This document shows, piece by piece, positions 16,571 to 25,137 of a stretch of 64,000 nt of DNA. The position numbers and the translations under genes were made by a program. Source of the stretch: VRUE01 sp963704515 (lineage in GTDB: Bacteria > Actinomycetota > Thermoleophilia > Solirubrobacterales > 70-9); NCBI GenBank assembly GCA_963704515.1, contig OY969913.1:1426001-1490000 (forward strand), given 5' to 3'. The notes beneath the pieces were generated by a model, which had not been told where the DNA came from, searched no databases, and was given only the letters and a program-made list of their open reading frames with translations. Numbering within the stretch: the stretch's first letter is position 1; each line of letters opens with the position of its first letter.

Positions 16571-16866
16571 AGGTGAGAGCGGACTACGACAGCGAAGGCG
16601 ACACGGTCCAGATCGGCCTGCAAACGGTTGAGCGGGTCGATTACGGAGACGACACGGTCGACGACGGGCTGGTGATCGGCATGTGTGGCGGGAAGCCCGT
16701 GCGGGTCGACGTGATCGGCACCGATGGAGACCTAGCCGCTGCGCTGCGCCGCGCGGGCGAGCAACTCGACCTTGATTCGGAAGCGTTGCTCGCTGCCGCA
16801 CGGGCAGCTATATCCGCGCCGGATCGCCAGATTGTGCTGGACGTCGGCTCTCGCGTCGCGGCGTAG
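16567..16866 (+). CDS. DUF2283-like small protein, candidate antitoxin
   Basis: This 99-residue acidic protein begins VKVRADYDSEGDTVQIGL and continues with GDDTVDDGLVIGMCGGKPVRVDV, the D-x-E-x-D-x-L-Y/Q-I-x-L and strand-turn pattern of DUF2283. An acidic C-terminal helix follows. It overlaps the DUF4258-like gene by four bases and likely neutralises it. Its stop touches the convergent greA stop (16867). Confidence 0.6.
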   Translation: MKVRADYDSEGDTVQIGLQTVERVDYGDDTVDDGLVIGMCGGKPVRVDVIGTDGDLAAALRRAGEQLDLDSEALLAAARAAISAPDRQIVLDVGSRVAA

Positions 16867-17349
16867 TCAGCCGAGCAGTTTTTTGACGACGAAGGTTCGG
16901 GAGCCTTTTGGGGTCTCGATCTGGATCGGGTTGCCGACCTTGGCGTCGATCAGGGCGCGGCCGATTGGGGACTCGGCGGAGAGGCGGCCCTCGGCGAGGT
17001 TGGCTTCGGTCGAGCCGACCAGGGTCCAGGTGGCGACCTCGCCCTTGCCCTCGTCGAGCACCTCGGCCGTGCGGCCGAAGGCGAAGACGTCGGCGTTGCC
17101 GTCGACCTCGACCACGACCGCGGTGCGCAGGCGCTCGCGCAGGCGCTTGATCTTGGTCTCGAGGTGGGCCTGGTCCTCCTTGGCGATGTGGTACTCGGCG
17201 TTCTCCTTGAGGTCGCCTTCCTCGCGCGCGACTTTGATCCGCGCCGCCATCTTCGTCCGGCCCTCGGATTCGAGGCCCTCGATTTCCTCGCGGAGCTCGA
17301 CCAGCCCCTGTTCGGTGATCGGCTCGCCGCTTGTTTCGTTCTCGCTCAT
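16867..17349 (-). CDS. greA: Transcription elongation factor GreA
   Basis: This 160-residue protein has the N-terminal coiled-coil finger with the acidic tip (AREEGDLKENAEYH, the D-L-x-E-N-A-E-Y signature that coordinates Mg in the polymerase secondary channel). The C-terminal FKBP-like domain reads SPIGRALIDAKVGN and ends RTFVVKKLLG. It stimulates RNA cleavage by backtracked polymerase. It is read divergently from the zinc-finger gene at 17383. Confidence 0.95.
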   Translation of the reverse strand: MSENETSGEPITEQGLVELREEIEGLESEGRTKMAARIKVAREEGDLKENAEYHIAKEDQAHLETKIKRLRERLRTAVVVEVDGNADVFAFGRTAEVLDEGKGEVATWTLVGSTEANLAEGRLSAESPIGRALIDAKVGNPIQIETPKGSRTFVVKKLLG

Positions 17350-17382
17350 GTCCGCAGCCTCGCAGATACGGCCGGCGACGCG

Positions 17383-17694
17383 GTGTCGGCGGGGGCGATC
17401 GGACGGCGCTATCTTGAGCGCACGGCCTCCTGCTCCCACATCCGCGAAATCCAGTACTTCGACCCGCCCGCCGAGATCGAGGGCTGCGAGGAGTGCCTGA
17501 AGTTGGGGATGACCTGGGTGCACCTGCGCATGTGCCAGAGCTGCGGCCACATCGGCTGCTGCGACCAGTCCGAAGGCAAGCACGCCACGGCGCACAACGC
17601 GCAGAGCGGCCACCCGATCATCCGCTCGGTCGAGCCCGGCGAGGACTGGAGCTGGTGCTACGTGGACGAGCTGATGTTCCGGCTCGCCCGCTGA
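17383..17694 (+). CDS. UBP-type zinc finger protein
   Basis: The conserved part is CSHIREI, then EGCEECLKLGMTWVHLRMC, QSCGHIGCCDQS, HATAHNAQSGHPIIRS and WSWCYVDE. This has the cysteine and histidine spacing of ZnF-UBP domains, which occur as stand-alone small proteins in actinobacteria. The in-frame GTG at 17383 is the nearest usual start, but family members begin just before the first Cys, so the true start is uncertain. It ends one base before the alkylsulfatase stop on the other strand. Confidence 0.8.
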   Translation: MSAGAIGRRYLERTASCSHIREIQYFDPPAEIEGCEECLKLGMTWVHLRMCQSCGHIGCCDQSEGKHATAHNAQSGHPIIRSVEPGEDWSWCYVDELMFRLAR

Positions 17695-17695
17695 G

Positions 17696-19519
17696 CTACT
17701 CGGGGGTGACGATCGCGAAGCCGGGGTCGGGGTCGTCGAGCAGGCCGAGCAGCTCGCCGAGCTTGGCGCCGTCGCCCTCGACCCGCAGGCGGCCGCTCTC
17801 GGCGAGCTCGCCGAGGTCGGCGATTTCGAGCAGGAGCTGGTCGAGCGCCTCGCGCTCGACGTGCAGGGCGGCGTCGGCCGCCTCGCCGTGGTTGCCGGGA
17901 CGATGGTGGAGGACGCCGTTGCGGACCGTGATCGCGTGCTGCTCTTCGCCGACGTTCCAATCGATCCGCAGGTGGTGCTCTGCGGCGCGCGGGCCGTCGA
18001 GGCGGATCGCCATCGCGTCGAGCAGCTGGCTGACGGTGAGACGGGCGAGGACGTCGGCGGGAGCGGTCGCGGTCGGCGTGCCCGCGGCTCCCTCGCGCAG
18101 CTCCTTGGCGCCGACCAGGAAGAAGTTGCGCCAGGTCGCGTTCTCGGCGCCGAAGCCGAGCCGCTCCAGCGTCTCGGCTTGCAGCTCGCGCGCCGCGCGG
18201 TTCTCGGGCTCGGCAAAGACGACGTGGTTGGCGAGCTCGGCCGCCCAGCGGTAATCGCCGGCCTCGAGGCTCTCCCTTGCAATCCCGAGCGCCGCCTCGG
18301 CGCCGCCGATCGCCGCGACGTAGCGGCGCGCCCGCTCGACCGGGGGGTGCTCCCAGAGGTGGGCGGGGTTGCCGTCGAACCAACCCATGTAGCGCTGGTA
18401 GATCGCCTTCGTGTTGTGGCTGACCGAGCCGTAGAACTCGCGGCAGTGCCACTCCTCGGCGAGGCTCGGCGGCAGCTCGATCGCCTCGGCGATCTCCGGC
18501 CCGGTCAGCCCCTTGTTGAGCAGGCGCAGGGTCTGGTCGTGCAGGTAGGAGTAGAGGTCGCGCTGCTTCTCCAGGTAGTCGACGATTTCCTCGCCGCCCC
18601 AGCAGGGCCAGTGGTGGCCGGCGAAGAGCACGTCGGACTCAGCCGCGAAGAGCTCGATTGCCTGGTCGAGGTAGTGCGCCCAGACGCGCGCGTCGCGGAC
18701 CAGGGCGCCGCGCGGGGTGAGGATGTTGTGCATCGAGCGGGCCGCGTTGTCGGCGATGCAGAGGACGCGGGCGTCGGGGAAGTGGATGTTCATCTCGGCC
18801 GGCGCCTCGGTGCCGGGGGTCAGCTGGAAGCGCATCCGCACGCCGTCGACCAGCTCCTCCTGGCCGGTCTCGGCGATGTCGAGGTTGGGCGGGACGAGGG
18901 TGATCGTGCCCAGCGAGACGGTCTGGCCGAGGCCGGCGCCGACCTGGCCGCGCGGCCCGCGCTCGAGCTGCGCCCCGTACATGTAGCCGGCCCGCCGGCC
19001 CATCGCCGTTCCGGCGAAGACGTTCTCTCTGACCGCGTGGTGGAGGAAGCCGGCCGGGGCGAGGACCGGGACGCGGCGGGACTCGGCCTCCTCCGCCGAG
19101 ACGACGCCCTTGGCGCCGCCGAAGTGGTCGACGTGGCTGTGGGTGTAGATCAAGCCGGTGACAGGGCGCTCGCCGCGGTGCGCGCGGTACAGGGCGAGGG
19201 CGGCGGCCGCGGTCTCGGCCGAGATCAGCGGGTCGATCACGACGATCCCCTCGCGCCCCTCGACCACGTGCATGTTGGAGAGGTCGAAGCCGCGCAGCTG
19301 GTAGAAGCCGGGCGCCAGCTCGAAGAGGCCGGCGATGCGGCCAAGCTGGGCCTGGCGCCAGAGGTTGGGGTGGACCGTGTCCGGTGGCTCGCCGTCGAGG
19401 AACTCGTAGGACTCGAGCTCCCAGACGACGCGGCCGTCATCGGTCTCGACCCGGGGCGGATCGAAGGGGGCGACGAGGCCGCGGCGCGCCGCCTTCAGCT
19501 CGTCCTCGAACGTCGTCAT
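17696..19519 (-). CDS. Alkyl sulfatase (SdsA1-type metallo-beta-lactamase fold)
   Basis: This 607-residue protein has a metallo-beta-lactamase domain with the zinc motif THSHVDHFGG (H127, H129, D131, H132). Further metal and active-site segments are AEMNIHFPDARVLCIADNA and FAGHHWPCWG. An alpha-helical dimerisation domain and a C-terminal SCP2-like lipid-binding domain follow. It releases sulfate from long-chain alkyl sulfates. No signal peptide is seen, so it is cytosolic. Its ATG overlaps the stop of the 3-hydroxyacyl-CoA dehydrogenase gene by four bases, linking it to fatty-acid breakdown of the released alcohol. Confidence 0.92.
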   Translation of the reverse strand: MTTFEDELKAARRGLVAPFDPPRVETDDGRVVWELESYEFLDGEPPDTVHPNLWRQAQLGRIAGLFELAPGFYQLRGFDLSNMHVVEGREGIVVIDPLISAETAAAALALYRAHRGERPVTGLIYTHSHVDHFGGAKGVVSAEEAESRRVPVLAPAGFLHHAVRENVFAGTAMGRRAGYMYGAQLERGPRGQVGAGLGQTVSLGTITLVPPNLDIAETGQEELVDGVRMRFQLTPGTEAPAEMNIHFPDARVLCIADNAARSMHNILTPRGALVRDARVWAHYLDQAIELFAAESDVLFAGHHWPCWGGEEIVDYLEKQRDLYSYLHDQTLRLLNKGLTGPEIAEAIELPPSLAEEWHCREFYGSVSHNTKAIYQRYMGWFDGNPAHLWEHPPVERARRYVAAIGGAEAALGIARESLEAGDYRWAAELANHVVFAEPENRAARELQAETLERLGFGAENATWRNFFLVGAKELREGAAGTPTATAPADVLARLTVSQLLDAMAIRLDGPRAAEHHLRIDWNVGEEQHAITVRNGVLHHRPGNHGEAADAALHVEREALDQLLLEIADLGELAESGRLRVEGDGAKLGELLGLLDDPDPGFAIVTPE

Positions 19520-20754
19520 CGGCCGGCCTCGGCGAGCAGCTGGGGAGCGGGGACGTAGGCCTCGCCGTGCTTGGCGCGCAGCTCCTCGAGCAGCTCGACG
19601 GCGCGGCCGGCGCCGATCAGCGCGGTCAGCTCGAGCGGGCCGCGCGGCCAGTTGAAGCCGAGCCGCATCGCGGTGTCCATGTCCTCGCGGGAGCCGACCT
19701 GCTCTTCGAGGGCGAAGGCCGCCTCGTTGGCGATCTGGGCGACGAGGCGCGGGAGGATCCGCGGGGCGGCCGGGTCGATCGCCTTCAGCGCCTCGGGGCC
19801 GAGCGTCAGCTCGCCGCCGCCGTGGTCCCTTTCCCGGGCCACCTGGTGCGAGGGCACGGGGGAGACGAGGGGCGGCGGGTCGCGGTAGTCGTAGAAGCCG
19901 CGGCCGCTCTTGCGGCCGAGGTCGCCTTTGGCGACGAGCGATTCCTGAATCTGGCTTGGGCGCCAGCGCGCCGGCTCGCCGCCCTGCGCGTAGAAGGAGC
20001 GGGCGACGCTGAGGTTGACGTCGAGGCCGATCAGGTCGAGCAGCTCGAAGGGGCCCATGCGGAAGCCGACGGCGCGGCAGACGCGGTCGATCGTCTGCGC
20101 GTCGGCGACCCCCTGGGTCAGCATCCGCAGCGACTCGAGGCTGAAGGGCCGGGCGAGGCGGTTGGCGATGAAGCCGGGGCTGTCCTTGGCGCGGATCGGC
20201 GTGCGCCCCATTTGCTCGCCGACCTCGGTCGTCGCGTCGAGCGCCTCGGGGGAAGAGTCGGCGGTGGCGACGACCTCGACCAGCTTCATCAGCGCCGGCG
20301 GGTTGAAGAAGTGCATGCCGACGACGCGCTCGCGGTGCGGGACCTCGGCGGCGATCGCGGTGACCGGCAGGGAGGAGGTATTGCTGGCGAGGATCGTCTC
20401 GGGGCCGCATGCGTCAGCCAGCGCAGCGAACAGCTCGCGCTTCAGCTCGAGGTCCTCCGGCGCCGCCTCGATCACCAGGTCGCAACCGGCGAGATCGCCG
20501 ACGCTCGCTGCCGCCGTGACGCGCTCACCGGCCTCCTGCGCGTCGGTTGCGCTCCAGCGCCCGCGCTCAGCGCCCTTGGCAAGCGCTCCGCGCAGCCGCT
20601 CGATACCGGCCTCGAGCGCCTCGGGCACCGGATCGTGCAGCCGAGTCTCGTAACCCCCCAGGGCCGCGATCTGCGCGACCCCCGCCCCCATGGTCCCGGC
20701 CCCGACCACGCCCACCCGGGATACGGGGGCCGACGGGCCGATATGTAAAGGCAT
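19516..20754 (-). CDS. 3-hydroxyacyl-CoA dehydrogenase (PaaH/3-hydroxybutyryl-CoA dehydrogenase type)
   Basis: This roughly 412-residue protein has the NAD motif GVVGAGTMGAGVAQIAA, then VIEAAPEDLELK, SNTSSLPVTAIA and HFFNPP (catalytic His). It has two C-terminal helical domains (GPFELLDLIGLDVN and GFNWPRGPLEL), so it is the two-domain tandem form. It oxidises 3-hydroxyacyl-CoA in beta-oxidation. I take the ATG at 20754, which lies in the loop of a perfect hairpin; an ATG at 20763 in the hairpin arm is possible. No Shine-Dalgarno is present. Confidence 0.92.
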   Translation of the reverse strand: MPLHIGPSAPVSRVGVVGAGTMGAGVAQIAALGGYETRLHDPVPEALEAGIERLRGALAKGAERGRWSATDAQEAGERVTAAASVGDLAGCDLVIEAAPEDLELKRELFAALADACGPETILASNTSSLPVTAIAAEVPHRERVVGMHFFNPPALMKLVEVVATADSSPEALDATTEVGEQMGRTPIRAKDSPGFIANRLARPFSLESLRMLTQGVADAQTIDRVCRAVGFRMGPFELLDLIGLDVNLSVARSFYAQGGEPARWRPSQIQESLVAKGDLGRKSGRGFYDYRDPPPLVSPVPSHQVARERDHGGGELTLGPEALKAIDPAAPRILPRLVAQIANEAAFALEEQVGSREDMDTAMRLGFNWPRGPLELTALIGAGRAVELLEELRAKHGEAYVPAPQLLAEAGR

Positions 20755-20780
20755 ACTTGACATATCGGCCCGTCGGCCCC
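20726..20780. repeat. Perfect 21-bp inverted repeat with the dehydrogenase start codon in its loop
   Basis: The arms 20726-20746 and 20760-20780 are perfectly complementary with a 13-base loop. The element starts 6 bases after the enoyl-CoA hydratase side of the junction (stop codon at 20787-20789) and extends into the first codons of the dehydrogenase gene. It may terminate, attenuate or control translation. Confidence 0.85.
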
Positions 20781-20786
20781 GGTTTC

Positions 20787-21557
20787 CTACTTGCCTTCGA
20801 AGTTGGGGTCGCGCTTGTCTAGGAAGGCGCGCATGCCCTCGACGCGGTCCTCGGTGGCCATCGCCAGCTCGTAGAGGCGGCGCTCCGTCTCGAGGCCGGC
20901 GCTCAGGGCGGTCTCCTCGGCGACGAGGACGGCCTGCTTGGCGAGGCGAGAGGCGATTGGGGGCTTGGCCGCGACCTCGACGGCGAGCGCCATGGCCTCC
21001 TCCAGCCAGGCGTCGTCGGCGACGACCCGGTTGACCAGGCCCATCTCCAGCGCCTCGGCGGCGCCGAAGCGGCGGCCGGTGAGGACCAGCTCCATCGCCC
21101 GCTGCTTGCCGAGCACCCGTGCCAGGCGCTGGGTGCCACCGCCGCCGGGGACGATCCCCAGGTTGATCTCGGGCTGGCCGAAGGTCGCCCCCTCGGCGGC
21201 GACGATCATGTCGCAGGCGAGGGCCAGCTCGCAGCCGCCGCCCAGGGCGTAGCCGGAGACCGCCGCGACCATCGGCGTCTTGATCGCCGCGAGCCGCCGC
21301 CAGAAGGCGGCCGCCGGGTGGCGCAGCGCCTCGGCGAAGCTGCGCTCGGCCATCGCCCGGATATCGGCACCGGCCGCGAAGACCTTCTCGGAACCGGCGA
21401 TCACCACGCAGCGCACCTCAGGTTCGGGGTCGAGCCGCTCCAGCTCGCTCGCCAGCTCCTCCATCAGCTCCGGCGAGAGGGCGTTGCGCGCCTCGGGCCG
21501 GTTGAGGCGGAGCAGGGCGACGGCGCCCTCGCGCGAGCTCTCGAGCAGCTCGCTCAT
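20787..21557 (-). CDS. Enoyl-CoA hydratase/isomerase family protein
   Basis: This 256-residue crotonase-fold protein has the oxyanion-hole segments FAAGADIRAM and GYALGGGCELALACD and the catalytic region QPEINLGIVPGGGGTQRL with both glutamates. It hydrates trans-2-enoyl-CoA in beta-oxidation. It is directly followed on the minus strand by the 3-hydroxyacyl-CoA dehydrogenase and preceded by the acyl-CoA dehydrogenase, 2 bases apart. Confidence 0.93.
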   Translation of the reverse strand: MSELLESSREGAVALLRLNRPEARNALSPELMEELASELERLDPEPEVRCVVIAGSEKVFAAGADIRAMAERSFAEALRHPAAAFWRRLAAIKTPMVAAVSGYALGGGCELALACDMIVAAEGATFGQPEINLGIVPGGGGTQRLARVLGKQRAMELVLTGRRFGAAEALEMGLVNRVVADDAWLEEAMALAVEVAAKPPIASRLAKQAVLVAEETALSAGLETERRLYELAMATEDRVEGMRAFLDKRDPNFEGK

Positions 21558-21559
21558 CC

Positions 21560-22720
21560 CTAGAGCGGCGTCATCGCGTTGATCCCGGTCGCCGCGCGGC
21601 CGATGATCAGCTTCTGGATCTGCGAGGTGCCCTCGTAGAGCGTGGTCACCCGAGCGTCGCGCAGGTAGCGCTCGACCGGGTAGTCGTCGACGTAGCCGGA
21701 GCCGCCGTGCACCTGGATCGCCAGGTTGGCGCACTCGACTGCCGACTCGGTCGCGTAGAGCTTCGCCACCGAGGTCTCGGTCGTGTTCGGCTTGCCTTCG
21801 TCCTTGAGCACGCCGGCCCGGTAGACCAGCATCCGCGAGGCGTCGCGCTTGAGGATCATGTCGGCGATCATCTCCTGGACCAGCTGGAAGCGGGCGAGGG
21901 GGACGCCGAACTGTTCGCGCTCCTTGGCGTAGGCAACCGAGGCTTCGACGCAGCCTTCGCAGATGCCGACGCAGCCTGCGGCGACGCTGTAGCGGCCGTT
22001 GTCGAGGGCGCTCATCGCCACCTTGAAGCCGTCGCCGATCTCACCGAGCATCGCGTCCTCGCCGACCTCGACGTTGTCGAGCGAGATCTCGCCGGTGTCG
22101 GAGGAGCGCAACCCGAGCTTGCCGTGGATCTCCTGCGTGGTGAAGCCCTCCGACGCCGTCGGGACGAGGAAGCAGGCGAGCCCCTTGTGCTTCTTCTCGG
22201 GGTCGGTCTGGGCGAAGATCAGCGCCACCTCGGAGAAGTTGGCGAGGCTGATCCACATCTTCTGGCCGCTGATCGACCAGCCGTTGTCGGTCTTCGTCGC
22301 CCGGGTGCGCAGGTTGGCGGCGTCGGAGCCGGTGTCGGGCTCGGTCAGGCCGAAGCAGCCGAGCGCCTCACCCGAGCAGAGCCGCGGCAGCCAGCGCTGC
22401 TTCTGCTCCTCGGTGCCCCACCTCTCGATCGAACCCGCGACGAGCGAGGTCTGCACCGAGACGACGGTGCGGGCCGAGGAGTCGGCGCGGCCGACCTGTT
22501 CGACGATCAGCCCGTAGCCGATGTAGTCGAGGCCGCGGCCGCCGTACGCTTCGGCGACCGGGGCGCCGAGGTAGCCGACCTCGCCCAGCTTGCTGGCCAG
22601 CTCGCGGTCGAAGCGGGCGGCGCGGTCGTTCTCCTTGACGCGCGGGGCGATCTCCTTGTCGGCGAATTCGCGCGCCGTTTCGGAGATCAGGCGCTGCTCG
22701 TCGGTCAACTGGAAGTCCAA
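21560..22720 (-). CDS. Acyl-CoA dehydrogenase
   Basis: This roughly 386-residue protein has the family signatures CFGLTEPDTGSDAANLRT (FAD contact) and QVHGGSGYVDDYPVER, and the catalytic glutamate in LYEGTSQIQKLIIGR. I chose the TTG at 22720 because AAAGGAG lies about 8 bases upstream and the product then starts MDFQLTDEQ, typical of the family. The TTG at 22726 is only 2 bases from that site. It performs the first, FAD-linked step of beta-oxidation. Confidence 0.93.
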   Translation of the reverse strand: MDFQLTDEQRLISETAREFADKEIAPRVKENDRAARFDRELASKLGEVGYLGAPVAEAYGGRGLDYIGYGLIVEQVGRADSSARTVVSVQTSLVAGSIERWGTEEQKQRWLPRLCSGEALGCFGLTEPDTGSDAANLRTRATKTDNGWSISGQKMWISLANFSEVALIFAQTDPEKKHKGLACFLVPTASEGFTTQEIHGKLGLRSSDTGEISLDNVEVGEDAMLGEIGDGFKVAMSALDNGRYSVAAGCVGICEGCVEASVAYAKEREQFGVPLARFQLVQEMIADMILKRDASRMLVYRAGVLKDEGKPNTTETSVAKLYATESAVECANLAIQVHGGSGYVDDYPVERYLRDARVTTLYEGTSQIQKLIIGRAATGINAMTPL

Positions 22721-22722
22721 GG

Positions 22723-23514
22723 TCAAAGCTCCTTTCCGAGCGTCGCCGCGAAGGCTTCCTGCGCTTCGCGGGTGCGGGGGCCGGCCGCCGAGGGCAGCTC
22801 GGCGCCGTCGATTGCGGATACGGCTTGGATCTCGCGCGTGGTCGAGGCGAGGAAGGCCTCGTGGGCGGCGCGCAGGTCGGTGACCGGCCAGGCTCCCTCT
22901 TCGACGTGCAGCGCCTTCACCAGCCGGTCGCGGGTGATCGACTCGAGCAGGCCGTTGTCGAGCGCCGGCGTGCGCAGGGCGCCTTCGGGCGAGACCCAGA
23001 AGATCGATGAGGTCGGCGGCTCGAGCACCGTGCCGTCCGGCAGGACGAGGACCGCCTCGTCGGCGCCGCGGGCCCTGGCGAGCCGGGTCGACTGCATGTT
23101 GGCGGCGTAGGAGAGCGACTTGACCCCGTTGAGGATCACGCTCGGGCAGTAGATGACGGTGGCGACGCCGACCGTCTCCGCGTGGTCCGGGATCGGCTCG
23201 GTCATCGCCAGCCGGCGGCCGCCACGGGTGACGATCAGCCGCAGCTGCCCATCGGCGTCGCCCAGCTCGGCGAGCAGCGCCGCGATCTCCGTCTCCAGCG
23301 CGCCCCGGTCGAACTCGAGCTCGATCGCCGCCGCCGAGCGCCCCAACCGGTCCAGGTGGTCGCCGAGCGCGAACGGCTTCCCGTCGTAGAGTCGGATCAC
23401 CTCGAACGCCCCGTCCCCCCGGTAGAGCCCGTCGTCCTTGAGCGGCACCACGGCCTCGGCCGTGGCCGTGATCCGCCCATCCACGCTAGCCAGCTCCCTC
23501 AACTCAGTCGCCAT
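22723..23514 (-). CDS. Class IV aminotransferase (branched-chain / 4-amino-4-deoxychorismate lyase type)
   Basis: This 263-residue PLP fold IV enzyme has GLYRGDGAFEVIRLYDGKPF at the N-terminus, the PLP lysine in GVKSLSYAAN, and DEAVLVLPDGTVLEPPTSSIFW (phosphate and substrate contacts). It cannot be told whether it is a BCAT, D-amino acid aminotransferase or ADC lyase. It lies between thiolase and acyl-CoA dehydrogenase, overlapping the latter's leader, so it is expressed with the fatty-acid genes. Confidence 0.87.
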   Translation of the reverse strand: MATELRELASVDGRITATAEAVVPLKDDGLYRGDGAFEVIRLYDGKPFALGDHLDRLGRSAAAIELEFDRGALETEIAALLAELGDADGQLRLIVTRGGRRLAMTEPIPDHAETVGVATVIYCPSVILNGVKSLSYAANMQSTRLARARGADEAVLVLPDGTVLEPPTSSIFWVSPEGALRTPALDNGLLESITRDRLVKALHVEEGAWPVTDLRAAHEAFLASTTREIQAVSAIDGAELPSAAGPRTREAQEAFAATLGKEL

Positions 23515-23539
23515 GCGGCGCGAGGCTACTAGCCCACCC

Positions 23540-23588
23540 GTTCCGGTGCGCCTTTTCCTCGCGATGAGGGGATAAGGCGCACCGGAAC
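23540..23588. repeat. 49-bp palindromic element, copy 1
   Basis: Perfect 15-bp arms at 23540-23554 and 23574-23588 (core CCGGTGCGCCTT). It begins 6 bases after the thiolase stop. The reverse complement, loop included, closely matches the element at 37215-37263. It may act as a terminator or belong to a REP-like family. Confidence 0.85.
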
Positions 23589-23594
23589 TCGCCC

Positions 23595-24797
23595 TCAGAC
23601 CGCTTCGAAGACCGTGGCCAGGCCCTGGCCTACGCCTACGCACATGGTGGCGATGCCGTACCTGGCGGTGCGGCGGCGGAGCTCGCGGACGAGGGTGGTG
23701 GTGAGGCGGGCGCCGGTGCAGCCGAGGGGGTGGCCGAGGGCTATGGCGCCGCCGTTTACGTTGAGGCGCTCTTCATCGATTCCGAGCTCTCGGACGCAGG
23801 CGAGGACCTGGGAGGCGAAGGCCTCGTTGAGCTCGATCAGGTCTATGTCGTCCAGATCGAGGCCGGCGGCGGCGAGGGCGCGGGGGATCGCGAGCGCCGG
23901 GCCGATGCCCATGTAGGCGGGGTCGACCCCGGCGACGCCGAAGGAGACGACCCGGGCGAGCGGCTCGGCACCGAGCTCCCGCGCGCCCGCCTCGGAGGCG
24001 ATCAGCGTGCATGCGGCGCCGTCGTTGAGGGTCGAGGCGTTGCCGGCGGTGACCGTGCCGGCCTCGCGAAAGGCGGGGCGCAGCTTCGCCATCTTCTCCA
24101 GCGAGGCGTCGAGTCGCGGGCCCTCGTCGGTGTCGACGGTGACGGTTTCGCGGCGGCCCTTGGGCGCCTCGACCGGGACGATCTCCTCGGCGAAGATCCC
24201 GGCCTCGGCGGCGGCGACGGCGCGCCGGTGGCTTCGCAACCCGAAGGCGTCCTGATCGTCGCGGCTGATGCCGTAGCGCTCGGCGACGTTCTCGCCGGTC
24301 TCGCCCATCGACTCGGTCGAGGCGCCGAGCTCGGCCATGCGCGGGTTGACGAAGCGCCAGCCGAGCGTCGTGTCGTGCATCGTCCGCGGGCCGCGCGGCA
24401 GGCCGCGCTCGGGCTTGCCGACCACCCACGGCGCGCGGCTCATCGACTCGACCCCGCCCGCCAGGTAGAGGTCGCCCTCGCCCAGCTTGACCGCCCGGGC
24501 GGCGCAGTTGACCGCCTCGAGGCCCGAGGCGCAGAGCCGGTTGACGGTCGCGCCGGGGACGCTGTGCGGCAGGCCGGCGAGCAGCGCCGCCATCCGCGCC
24601 ACGTCGCGGTTGTCCTCGCCAGACTGGTTCGCCGCGCCGAAATAGACGTCGGTGATTCGCTCGGGATCGGCGCCGGTGCGCTCGACCACGGCGGCGATCG
24701 TCCGGGCGGCGAGGTCGTCGGGGCGCACCCCGGAGAGGGCGCCGCGGTAGGCGCCCATCGGGGTCCGCACCGCGTCGATTACGTAGGCCTCGGTCAC
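23595..24797 (-). CDS. Acetyl-CoA acyltransferase (thiolase)
   Basis: This 400-residue protein has the nucleophilic C89 in VNRLCASGLEAVN, the catalytic His in GGAIALGHPLGCTGAR and the second Cys in MCVGVGQGLA. The sequence is close to the beta-ketoadipyl-CoA/3-ketoacyl-CoA thiolases (FadA/PcaF type). It starts with GTG. It cleaves 3-ketoacyl-CoA in the last beta-oxidation step and heads the minus-strand fatty-acid cluster. Confidence 0.93.
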   Translation of the reverse strand: MTEAYVIDAVRTPMGAYRGALSGVRPDDLAARTIAAVVERTGADPERITDVYFGAANQSGEDNRDVARMAALLAGLPHSVPGATVNRLCASGLEAVNCAARAVKLGEGDLYLAGGVESMSRAPWVVGKPERGLPRGPRTMHDTTLGWRFVNPRMAELGASTESMGETGENVAERYGISRDDQDAFGLRSHRRAVAAAEAGIFAEEIVPVEAPKGRRETVTVDTDEGPRLDASLEKMAKLRPAFREAGTVTAGNASTLNDGAACTLIASEAGARELGAEPLARVVSFGVAGVDPAYMGIGPALAIPRALAAAGLDLDDIDLIELNEAFASQVLACVRELGIDEERLNVNGGAIALGHPLGCTGARLTTTLVRELRRRTARYGIATMCVGVGQGLATVFEAV

Positions 24798-24831
24798 GTC
24801 AGGGGATTAAAGGGGACCGCTGCGCCCGGCG

Positions 24832-24837
24832 TATCCT
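24832..24837 (+). promoter_or_regulatory. -10-like element TATCCT
   Basis: TATCCT lies 6 bases before the GTG at 24844, with no Shine-Dalgarno. It fits a leaderless start. Confidence 0.45.
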
Positions 24838-24843
24838 TGGGCC

Positions 24844-25137
24844 GTGCTCTTCGTCCTGGGGACAGTGGGAATGGTGCTCTTGATCGTCGGTGTCCTCTTC
24901 CTGATCGACCACTTCTACACGGGCAGCAACGCCGAGCTGCTCGACTGGAAGCCGACCCGCTCGCCGGAGGTCGAGGTGCAGAACGAGGTCGACGACGTGC
25001 AGCAGATGCTCGAGGCGCAGAACGAGATGCGTCGCCGCCGCGGAGCCGACGAGCGCAACGAGCAGGAGCTGCGCGCCGAGGTCGAGGCCGAGGAGCTGGA
25101 GAAGCTGCGGCGGCGACGCGGCTTCGGGGCGACCTGA
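24844..25137 (+). CDS. Small membrane-anchored coiled-coil protein
   Basis: This 97-residue protein has one N-terminal membrane helix (about 2-22) and then a charged, glutamate- and arginine-rich helical tail (VQQMLEAQNEMRRRRGADE). No known family is recognised. Its stop is immediately followed by the GTG of the next gene, so the two are probably translated together. Confidence 0.65.
   Translation: MLFVLGTVGMVLLIVGVLFLIDHFYTGSNAELLDWKPTRSPEVEVQNEVDDVQQMLEAQNEMRRRRGADERNEQELRAEVEAEELEKLRRRRGFGAT

Noticed and set aside
20726..20780. Treating the long inverted repeats as insertion-sequence ends
   Set aside because: The arms flank only 13-20 bases, with no transposase and no target duplication, so hairpin or terminator function is more likely.
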